Source: Cellvibrionales bacterium UBA4495
GTDB taxonomy: Bacteria; Pseudomonadota; Gammaproteobacteria; Pseudomonadales; Porticoccaceae
Reading direction: 5' to 3'
DNA length: 39,426 bases
NCBI GenBank assembly: GCA_002388905.1
Contig: DGNJ01000062.1
Span: forward strand, 216 to 39,641
The notes under the pieces were generated by a model. It worked only from the letters and a program-made list of their open reading frames with translations. It was not told where the DNA came from and ran no database searches. Every line of letters starts with the position of its first letter. The stretch's first letter is position 1. The translations under genes and the position numbers were made by a program. Shown one piece after another: positions 30,312 through 37,397 of this stretch.

Positions 30312-31633
30312 GTTGTCTTCTCCGGAGGTGTGCTCCCGTTCTGGTCGGGGCCGGGTTCGGGGCGCAGGCGCCGGTGTCGGGCACCCAGCCACAGGGCCGT
30401 GCCGGCCCAGATGCCGGCCACGGGAATGGCGACCAGGGCAATGCCCGACAGCCCCAGCCCCAGGGCCATGAGCCCGGCGAAAAGCCAGCCTGCCACGGCG
30501 TCGCCGCCGCGATAGACGACGGTATCGATAAAGTTCTTGGATTTGTATTTTTCCTCCCGTCCCAGCACTGTAAATAACATTTCCCGGGCGGGCCGGGTCA
30601 GGGAGTAATTGCCGGCGCGGCGCAGCACCTGTACCACTACCAGGACCGCCAGTACCGGCGCCGCCGCCAGGGCCGCAAACCCTGCCGCCAGCGCGACCGG
30701 CATCAGCGCCAGGGTCGTTCCCACGCCGAAACGCGCCACCAACTGATGGGTTACCAGTAGCTGGCCGATAATGGTGAGACTGTTGACGGCGAAATCAATG
30801 CCGGCAAAGACGCTGGTGCGCCGTGCCGAAGAGTCGAACGCACCCTCGACGATATGGGCCTGCTCGAAATAGAGGAAGGTGGAGAGGGTGGTGTAGAGAA
30901 GGATAAAGGCACAGATGCCCAGCAGGTAGGGGCTCGCAAAGACCCGCCGTACACCGTCCAGGATGCCCCCGCCGATGGCCTGTTCGTGTTCCTGGCCGGT
31001 CTCGCCGCCGCCAACGGGTTCCTGCCAGTGTCGCAATTGATGGATGGCCACCAGGGCGACGCCCAGCACCATGGCGGCGATGGGCAGGAGGTTGACCGGC
31101 CCCAGCACCGGCGCCAGCAGCCCGGCTGCGCCGGGGCCCAGAATGGCGCCCGCCGAACCGCCCGCGGCAATGAATCCGAAGAGCCGTTCCGCTTGCCGGT
31201 GCGTGAAGATGTCCGCCATAAAGCTCCAGAACACCGATACCACGAACAGGTTGAAGACACTGGTCCAGATAAAAAAGGCCCGGGCCAGGTAGACGTCGGA
31301 AACGTCCAGCCGGAAGGCGGCAAAAAACAGCAGGATATTGGCGATAAAAAAATAATAGACGGCGGGAACGAAAGTGCGGCGGGGGAAGCGGGCGGCCAGC
31401 CAGCCGAAGGCGGGGATTGCGGCGAGCATGGCCAGGAACGTGCCGCTGAACAGCCACTGGAGATTCTCGACGCCGCCCCGGATGCCCATTTCGTCGCGCA
31501 CCGGTCGCAGAATATAGTAGCCGCCCAGCAGCGAAAAAAAGTAGGCGAAGGACCAGAACACCGCCCGGCCCTCGCCGGCGCGGACGGGAAGCAGGCGCCG
31601 GAAGCGCTCCGGCGGGCTCGCATCACGGGTCAT
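30308..31633 (-). CDS. ADP/ATP-carrier-like major facilitator (NTT-related) transporter
   Basis: A 441-residue integral membrane protein with about 12 helices. The early segment SFAYFFSLLGGYYILRPVRDEMG and the later FWSFMADIFTHRQAERLFGFIAAGGSAGAI are typical of the NTP/NDP-exchange-like group of the MFS, which in free-living bacteria has unknown substrates. ARPAREMLFTVLGREEKYKSKNFIDT-type sequence in the second half (about residues 360-385) is conserved in the same group. The ATG at 31633 has AGGTG ten bases upstream. The stop overlaps the start of the exported aldo/keto reductase, so both products are probably used together at the cell envelope. Confidence 0.82.
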   Translation of the reverse strand: MTRDASPPERFRRLLPVRAGEGRAVFWSFAYFFSLLGGYYILRPVRDEMGIRGGVENLQWLFSGTFLAMLAAIPAFGWLAARFPRRTFVPAVYYFFIANILLFFAAFRLDVSDVYLARAFFIWTSVFNLFVVSVFWSFMADIFTHRQAERLFGFIAAGGSAGAILGPGAAGLLAPVLGPVNLLPIAAMVLGVALVAIHQLRHWQEPVGGGETGQEHEQAIGGGILDGVRRVFASPYLLGICAFILLYTTLSTFLYFEQAHIVEGAFDSSARRTSVFAGIDFAVNSLTIIGQLLVTHQLVARFGVGTTLALMPVALAAGFAALAAAPVLAVLVVVQVLRRAGNYSLTRPAREMLFTVLGREEKYKSKNFIDTVVYRGGDAVAGWLFAGLMALGLGLSGIALVAIPVAGIWAGTALWLGARHRRLRPEPGPDQNGSTPPEKTT

Positions 31634-31716
31634 GGCAAACCGGCACCTGGGCTGTTATTCCGCGCACGGGCCGCGGTCCCTGACATCGCTGGAAGCGAGA
31701 AACTGTCTGGGGGCAT

Positions 31717-31953
31717 TCAATTATGATCCGCCAGGCCGCTGATCCCCGCTTCCCGGGCACAGTGGGCGGAACAGTAAATTGTTGATTCGTGCTGGACACC
31801 GTGGCCGATTACCCGGCAGTTGCAGGCCGCGCACCGGGGCGCGAGCCGCTCGATGGCGCACTCGAACGAGTCGAAGACATGGGCCTGCCCGTCGGCCATT
31901 GTCACGGTAAAGGCGCCCTCATAGCGATTGCCGCAGACTTCGCAGGGTTGCAT
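31717..31953 (-). CDS. Small zinc-ribbon/treble-clef protein
   Basis: A 78-residue protein with eight cysteines and several histidines arranged as CEVCGN near the start, FDSFECAI, CAACNC and IYCSAHCARE. These look like one or two treble-clef or zinc-ribbon knuckles. Similar small proteins are widespread in Gammaproteobacteria without a known role. The ATG at 31953 follows GGGAGG at six bases, an excellent ribosome-binding site, supporting a real gene. It lies between the FTR1 iron permease and the transporter, all on the minus strand. Confidence 0.82.
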   Translation of the reverse strand: MQPCEVCGNRYEGAFTVTMADGQAHVFDSFECAIERLAPRCAACNCRVIGHGVQHESTIYCSAHCAREAGISGLADHN

Positions 31954-32041
31954 CTCGAACCTCCCGTTAAGCTACGTGGAAACAGTGTAGTCCAGAAACA
32001 GCGAGTTCACTGGTGGGCGGGCCTGTCCGGGAGGCGAAGCG

Positions 32042-33961
32042 TCAGGACACCCTGTCCTCCGCCCGCTGGGGCAGCCGGCTGTAAAAAATCAGCACAATCG
32101 CCGAGGCCAGCAGCGCCAGCTGTATGCCCAGGGACTGCCAGGTGGGGTAAACCCCCAGTATCTCGATGCGCGGAAAATTCACCGGGCTCGCCGGCAGTTT
32201 GCCGGCTTCCTGGAGAGCAACGATGCCCTTGCCGGCAAAAATGATGGCGAGAATCACCATGACCACCGCGCTGATGCCGAAGAACTGCTTGAGGGGAAGC
32301 CTCACACCGAATCGGAATACCACCCAGGCAATCATTGCCACCAGAATTGCCCCGACGACAAAGCCCCCCATCACGCCCTGTTCGCCGCCGGCATCCACCT
32401 GGGTCCACAGGGCCTGGAAGAACAGCACGGTTTCGAAGACTTCCCGGTACACGGCGAGAAAAGAGACCAGCGTGAGGGTGATCAGCGCCTTTTCATCCAG
32501 AGCCCGCTGCACCTTGTTTTCGAGAAATTCCTGCCAGCGGCGGGCGTTGAGCTTGCTGTGCATCCAGAAGCCCACGTAAAACAGAATGCCGGCGGCCAGC
32601 AGGGCGGTAACGCCTTCGGTCACCTCCCGGGCCGCACCCGAAATGGTCAGGAAGTAATTGGAGACGACCCAGGTGAGGACACCCAGGGCCAGCGCACCGA
32701 TCCAGCCGGCGTGCAGCCAGGGCATGGCATCGCGGCGACCGGTCTTGGACAGGAAGGCAAAAATGGCGCCGAGAATCAGTACGGCTTCCAACCCTTCCCG
32801 AAGCAGGATAACCAAGGCGCTGTAAAAAGCCACTTCGGCGGACAGGGACTCGCCTTTCAGGATCTGCCGGGCTTCGACCAGCAGCGCAATGGCTTCTTCA
32901 GCCGCTTCCCGGACCCGGGCTTCCGGTTCGTCGCCCTTGATCAGGTTGCGGACCCTGCCCATGGCTTTTTCGGTGCGCCGAACGAGCTCGGGATGACCGA
33001 CTTTCAAGGACGTCTCGGTGAGTTCGAAACCTTCCAGATAGGCGTCAACCGCGGACCGGTAGGCGGCATCCTTATCGCCCGCCCGGTAGGCGGCGAGCGC
33101 ATCCTCGATACGGGTGATGGCGACACTGAGAGGGTTGCCGGCGTCGCCGATGGCCTGGGGATTGCGGCGCAACCAGGCATGCATGGCCGCCCTGTCGGGG
33201 CCCCGACTGCTCTCCACTTCCGCCAGGGTCCGTGTCGACAGGGCTTCCAGGCCCGGTCGTTCATCCGCATTCGCCGCCCTGAAAACCCGTTGGCCGAGGT
33301 CGAGGGTTTCCTCTCCGGCGTGCAGCCCGCCCACATAGTAGGCCAGGGCCCAGCGTTGCTGGCCGGTGAGGTCCGCAAACGCGGGCATGGCGGTATCGTC
33401 CACCCCCAGGGTGATGGTGTTGTAGAGCCCGTAGAGGGTCCTGGCCCGGGCCCGCTCAACGTTGGTGAAATCCGTGGGTGGCGGTTCCATGCCGGAAGCC
33501 GCCGGCCCGTCGCCGCTACCATCCGCGCCGTGGCAGGAGGCGCAGCGCTGGCTGTACAGGGTCTTCCCCGTGGCCAGTGCCGGTGGCCGTGCCGGTGCCG
33601 TGGTGAGGGTCGTGGTCTTTAGCAATATGCCGCGCATGGACGCGGTGATGGCAGCCACCCTTTCCGGAGCCGCCCTGGATTCGATGGCAGCAGCCAGTTC
33701 GCCGCTGAGTGCGCGCAGTTGTGCCCGGGCATTGCCGGCCGGCAGGGTGTCGACCTGCTCGGCAATCAGGCCGGCAAACTCCCGCATTTCGCCATACTCG
33801 GCAGCATTGATTACCTCGCCGTTGGCGATGGCTTCGGGGTAGTCGACCCCCACGTAATCCACCAGTTGGGCGAGCCTGGCCGGATCCGCCTCCGATGCGA
33901 CGGCATTGGCACACAGCGCAAGAACGAGAACCAGTACCGGGGTCGACAGGGAACGGATCAT
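32042..33961 (-). CDS. Cytochrome c / FTR1-family iron permease fusion
   Basis: A 639-residue protein. It has a signal peptide (1-23), a periplasmic helical region, a c-type cytochrome domain with C140-A-S-C143-H144 and a likely distal Met192 (TAMPAF), and a C-terminal FTR1 iron permease of about seven helices. The iron-binding REGLE (389-393) and REVFE (507-511) motifs are both present. FTR1 permeases take up ferrous/ferric iron coupled to oxidation; the fused haem domain probably carries electrons for that step (inference). The ATG at 33961 with AAGGTG upstream is followed by a good signal peptide, so the longer frame to 34198 is rejected. A Fur-like box sits at its promoter. Confidence 0.93.
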   Translation of the reverse strand: MIRSLSTPVLVLVLALCANAVASEADPARLAQLVDYVGVDYPEAIANGEVINAAEYGEMREFAGLIAEQVDTLPAGNARAQLRALSGELAAAIESRAAPERVAAITASMRGILLKTTTLTTAPARPPALATGKTLYSQRCASCHGADGSGDGPAASGMEPPPTDFTNVERARARTLYGLYNTITLGVDDTAMPAFADLTGQQRWALAYYVGGLHAGEETLDLGQRVFRAANADERPGLEALSTRTLAEVESSRGPDRAAMHAWLRRNPQAIGDAGNPLSVAITRIEDALAAYRAGDKDAAYRSAVDAYLEGFELTETSLKVGHPELVRRTEKAMGRVRNLIKGDEPEARVREAAEEAIALLVEARQILKGESLSAEVAFYSALVILLREGLEAVLILGAIFAFLSKTGRRDAMPWLHAGWIGALALGVLTWVVSNYFLTISGAAREVTEGVTALLAAGILFYVGFWMHSKLNARRWQEFLENKVQRALDEKALITLTLVSFLAVYREVFETVLFFQALWTQVDAGGEQGVMGGFVVGAILVAMIAWVVFRFGVRLPLKQFFGISAVVMVILAIIFAGKGIVALQEAGKLPASPVNFPRIEILGVYPTWQSLGIQLALLASAIVLIFYSRLPQRAEDRVS

Positions 33962-34018
33962 GACGGACACACCTTGATCGGGGTTTGTTGAGTGCAGGCC
34001 ATAAAAGGTAGTGTAATT

Positions 34019-34037
34019 AATAACTATTTTCATTAAC
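34019..34037 (-). promoter_or_regulatory. Candidate Fur box before the iron permease gene
   Basis: Read on the minus strand, GTTAATGAAAATAGTTATT matches 14 of 19 positions of the classical Fur consensus. It lies 58 bp before the ATG and between a weak -35 (TGTTAA) and a -10 (TACACT, 34010-34015) at 17-bp spacing, so bound Fur would block the promoter. The A+T-rich site stands out from its GC-rich surroundings and suits iron-repressed expression. Confidence 0.6.
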
Positions 34038-34196
34038 AGGGTGGCAACGATATCGGGCCGGAGGCCAGTCTGGTGACAGGGTGGCGCAGGTATGGATAAA
34101 GCGGGGGACTCGCCTATGCTGAATAGTGGCAATCGCTCACGGCTCTCGGTGTATGCCGTGAGACCGGTTCCCGCTGCCAAAAGCGAGGTGACAGCC

Positions 34197-34658
34197 ATGG
34201 CACTTTATCTGGTTCAGCACGGTCATGCACTCCCCAGGGAGGCCGATCCGGAGCGGCGGCTATCCGAGCAGGGCTGCCGGGAAGTGCGCCTTGTCGCGGA
34301 CCTGGCCAGCGACCGCCGCATCCCGGTTTCCCGCATTGTCCACAGCGGCAAGATGCGCGCCGACCAGACGGCCCATATGCTGGCGGAGGAACTGCTGCCG
34401 GAGGAGGGCGTCGCTGCCCGGGAAGGCCTGGGGCCCAACGACGATGTCCGGGCTCTGGCCGACAGTCTCGATGCCGCCGACAACCTGATGCTGGTGGGCC
34501 ACCTGCCTCAACTGGCAAGGCTTGCCGGGTTCCTGATCGCGGGCACGGAGGACCTGATGCCCGTCAGGTTCCAGATGGGCGGCATTGTCTGCCTGGACCG
34601 GGACGCTGCCGGCGGACCGTGGTACGTCCGGTGGACGCTCATGCCGGTTATCGACTGA
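34197..34658 (+). CDS. sixA: Phosphohistidine phosphatase SixA-like protein
   Basis: A 153-residue histidine-phosphatase-superfamily protein, the size of SixA, which dephosphorylates phosphohistidine on phosphotransfer proteins. The active site is H8 in LVQHGHAL, with Gln in place of the usual Arg of the RHG motif, a variant I associate with gammaproteobacterial SixA. DPERRLSEQG, VHSGKMRADQTA and VGHLPQLARLAG (second catalytic His) follow in order. The ATG at 34197 has GAGGTG six bases upstream; the longer frame to 34092 is not needed. Its 3' end overlaps the convergent reductase gene by 11 bases. Confidence 0.9.
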   Translation: MALYLVQHGHALPREADPERRLSEQGCREVRLVADLASDRRIPVSRIVHSGKMRADQTAHMLAEELLPEEGVAAREGLGPNDDVRALADSLDAADNLMLVGHLPQLARLAGFLIAGTEDLMPVRFQMGGIVCLDRDAAGGPWYVRWTLMPVID

Positions 34659-35562
34659 AGCGACCGGAAGGTTTTTCAGTGGCGCTCTCGCCGGCGGCGC
34701 GCAGGGACCGGGCCAGGCGGATGGTGTCCCGGGGTGTGATCCTGCCGATGGGCGAGAGGTTGATATGGGCCCTGAGGGGGTGTTCGTATCGGTTAATGTG
34801 GTCGACAAAAGCCTCCCAGGTGGCGCAAAGGTGGGATTCCGACCGGGCCAGGACATCTTCGTTGCCGGCCAGCAGCCAGCGCTCCAGTGCCGGGTCGATA
34901 ATGACGCCCAGCCAGTTGAGAAAGAGGATGTTGCGCTTCGAGCGCACCGGGCAGAAGCTCACATAAAAGTCCGCGTCCGGCAGGCCATCCGGGTCACAGA
35001 GGTCGATCAGTTCCCGGACGTGATAGATGATCTGGGTGGTAAAAAAATCGGCGCCGGCGCTGATTTTCCCGCGCACTCGTTCCCGCTCGCCGGATCGGGA
35101 GGGTATGCAGATATTGCCGATTTTGACATCTTTGCCCGTGAACAACCGGCGGGCCAGCCCGGTCGCTTCGCGCACCGTGGGACCGGGGTAGTCCACGTGG
35201 CTGTGTTCGCCCCCCACCAGCACAAAACGGCGCACGCCGTAATGCCGCCAGGCGGTATCCAGCCACTTTTCCAGGGCGCCGGCGGGTTCGTGGACGACAC
35301 AGTGATTGACAATGGCTTCCAGGTCCAGGCTGTCCTTGATATGGGCCGCCAGTTCCCGGGGCGGCACCCGGGGCATGAAGGGCGTCAACCGCTCGCCATT
35401 GTCACGGCGTCCGCCTTCCTCCCGTATCTCCGGAATATTGACAGCTTCAACGGGCACCGCCGCCCGCACCTGCCGGATATAATCCAGGCACCTGGCGATG
35501 CCGGCACGCTGGTCGCTGAGGGGCGGCGGGACCATTTCAAGAACCAGTTCTGTCGATTCCAT
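34648..35562 (-). CDS. Methylenetetrahydrofolate reductase-like protein
   Basis: A 304-residue TIM-barrel protein resembling methylenetetrahydrofolate reductase. Supporting segments are STELVLEMVPP at the start, EAVNIPEIREE, FVLVGGEHSH (MTHFR-like GD/E strand), GNICIPSR and a KISAGADFFTTQIIYH strand (about residues 178-193), which corresponds to the conserved KxxAGAdFxxTQ of MetF. It differs from MetF elsewhere and lacks an obvious FAD-specific signature I can name, so a related C1-transfer role is possible. The ATG at 35562 has a poor ribosome-binding site; 35607 is an alternative. It is transcribed divergently from arfB and convergently with sixA. Confidence 0.75.
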   Translation of the reverse strand: MESTELVLEMVPPPLSDQRAGIARCLDYIRQVRAAVPVEAVNIPEIREEGGRRDNGERLTPFMPRVPPRELAAHIKDSLDLEAIVNHCVVHEPAGALEKWLDTAWRHYGVRRFVLVGGEHSHVDYPGPTVREATGLARRLFTGKDVKIGNICIPSRSGERERVRGKISAGADFFTTQIIYHVRELIDLCDPDGLPDADFYVSFCPVRSKRNILFLNWLGVIIDPALERWLLAGNEDVLARSESHLCATWEAFVDHINRYEHPLRAHINLSPIGRITPRDTIRLARSLRAAGESATEKPSGRFSR

Positions 35563-35722
35563 GTTGCGAATTTTTTCGTTACCTGTATGGAAGTCGTCGG
35601 GCAGCAAATGCCACTTTGTCCGGAGTTTAGCAGGGGGGACCGGGAAAGGTCGTGTCGCCGGGATACTGGGAAACGGGCGACGCGCACGTTAACCTGCCCG
35701 TCCGAGCATGAAGGGTCCGGCA

Positions 35723-36139
35723 ATGCTGACAATATCCTCGCGGGTCTCGGTACCCGAGCATGAAATCGAACTTAACGCCGTCCGCGCACAGGGCGCCGGC
35801 GGACAGAATGTCAACAAGGTGGCCACGGCCATTCACCTGCGTTTCGATATCAGGGCCTCGTCCCTGCCCGACATCTACAAGGAGCGCCTGCTCGCCACCA
35901 AAGATCACCGGATATCCGGGGATGGCGTCATCGTCATCAAGGCCCAGCGGTTTCGCAGTCAGGAAAAAAACCGGGAGGACGCCCTGGCGCGCCTGGCTTC
36001 CCTGATCCGCCGTGCCGGCGCCACACCCAAAAAGCGTGTTGCCACACGCCCTTCCAGAGCCGCCAAAAAAAAGCGCATGGATAACAAAACCCAGCGGGGC
36101 CGGGTCAAGCGTTTACGCGGCAAGGTTCCCCGGGACTGA
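35723..36139 (+). CDS. arfB: Alternative ribosome-rescue factor ArfB (YaeJ) / peptidyl-tRNA hydrolase domain
   Basis: A 138-residue class I release-factor-domain protein that hydrolyses peptidyl-tRNA on stalled ribosomes. The catalytic GGQ (26-28) is in [17 protein letters not shown], followed by the typical [12 protein letters not shown]. The C-terminal tail is rich in Lys and Arg ([20 protein letters not shown]), as needed for insertion into the empty mRNA channel. The ATG at 35723 has AAGGG seven bases upstream and is preferred to the ATG at 35708. It stands alone between divergent and convergent neighbours; the 266 bp that follow hold no convincing gene. Confidence 0.94.
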   Translation: MLTISSRVSVPEHEIELNAVRAQGAGGQNVNKVATAIHLRFDIRASSLPDIYKERLLATKDHRISGDGVIVIKAQRFRSQEKNREDALARLASLIRRAGATPKKRVATRPSRAAKKKRMDNKTQRGRVKRLRGKVPRD

Positions 36140-36405
36140 TACCGGCGAACCGTATCCATTCTGTACAGGCTGGTTGCCCCGACTTTTCTGTACCAGTCTG
36201 AAAAATCCAGGCGCGGTGTGCGTACCGGCGCCTGCCCCGTCGATACGGATATTCGCCGGTGGGGGAAGCGGTGTTTCCCCGCCAATGGCAGCGACAGTCA
36301 ATGGAGGTATTGCCTTGAGAGAGGACAACCGCAATCCCTTCACCACCGATGCCCGTCTTCATTGGCGGCGGCCTTGTTATTATAAAAGCGCCCGTGCCAT
36401 CCGTT

Positions 36406-37221
36406 TCAGAGCAGGGTGCCGCCATCCACGTTAAGTACCTGACCGGTAACAAAAGCGGCCTGTTCCGAGGCCAGGTACACGACCGCCGCCGCCACTTCCC
36501 GGGGGTTGGCGACGGTGCGCGACAAGGGGCCGCTGCGCCGTAGTTTGTCCACCTCCGCGGGGTCCAGGCCGGGGATGGCCCGACTGAAGAAACCCTTCTC
36601 CGGGTGAAACCGGCTGCCGGCGCTCAACTCTTCTTCTTCCTCCGGCAGAGTCAGGTAAGGCGCCACCACATTCACGGTAATGTCGTGCTGGCCCACCTCC
36701 TTGGCCAGGACCCGGGTAAAAGCGTGGACGCCACCCTTGGCGGCCGAATAGACAGCCAGCATGTAATCCCCCACTTCGCCGGCGGTCGAGCCAATGTTAA
36801 TGATCCGGCCGCTCCGGCGTTTTATCATGGCGGGCAACAGCGCGCGCGTGGTGCGCAGCACCGCCATCAGGCTGATATCGATATCAGCCTGCCAGGTGGC
36901 CGGGTCGGATTCGGCAAAAAGGCCCATGGCATTATTGCCCCCGGCGCCATTGACAAGCACGTCCACGGTGCCGAACCGGTCCAGGGCCGCGGCGGCAATA
37001 CGCTCTCCCGAATCGGCTTCGAGCAGATCGGCGGCGACAAAAACGGCATCGGCACCGCCGGCAGCCCTGACTTTATCCACCAGCCCCTGGCCGGCCTCCC
37101 TATCCCGGCCCACAGCCACCAGATTGGCGCCTTCCGCCGCCAGGGCCAGGGCCACCGCGCGCCCGATATTGGCCGTGGCGCCGGTCACCACGGCGGTTTT
37201 GCCCGCCAGTCCCGTATCCAT
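36406..37221 (-). CDS. Short-chain dehydrogenase/reductase
   Basis: A 271-residue classical SDR. The cofactor motif is TGATANIG (13-20), with the usual final Gly-x-Gly altered by Asn; VAVGRDRE after beta 2 (Arg39) suggests NADP(H). NGAGG (91-95), S145 in NIGSTAG and Y158/K162 in VYSAAKGG complete the active site. An insertion at about 200-230 (LPEEEEELSAGSRFHPEKG) lies in the substrate loop. Tandem ATGs at 37224 and 37221 follow GAGG; the second has better spacing. It is divergent from the AMP-ligase gene. The substrate is unknown; FabG-like or sugar/steroid-type dehydrogenases are possible. Confidence 0.87.
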   Translation of the reverse strand: MDTGLAGKTAVVTGATANIGRAVALALAAEGANLVAVGRDREAGQGLVDKVRAAGGADAVFVAADLLEADSGERIAAAALDRFGTVDVLVNGAGGNNAMGLFAESDPATWQADIDISLMAVLRTTRALLPAMIKRRSGRIINIGSTAGEVGDYMLAVYSAAKGGVHAFTRVLAKEVGQHDITVNVVAPYLTLPEEEEELSAGSRFHPEKGFFSRAIPGLDPAEVDKLRRSGPLSRTVANPREVAAAVVYLASEQAAFVTGQVLNVDGGTLL

Positions 37222-37397
37222 CATGCATCCTCTTTTTGCCACACGCCGCTGATCATAACCCGCCGGGTGGCCGGCACAAGGTTTCCAGACAATCGGCGGC
37301 CTGCAATTAGCCCAATTTTCTACACTGTGGGTAGGTCTGGCACAGGCACAGTCCGTCGCCGGACTGTTTTTTCGTCAAGCGCGCAGGAAAATGGTTA

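Noticed and set aside
30854..31726. 290-codon plus-strand ORF
   Set aside because: Antisense to the transporter gene; acidic, Gly/Gln-rich shadow product.
36315..36434. 39-codon TTG-start ORF with a perfect GGAGG seven bases ahead
   Set aside because: Short, overlaps the end of the convergent dehydrogenase gene, and the product is not recognisable; possibly a gene remnant.
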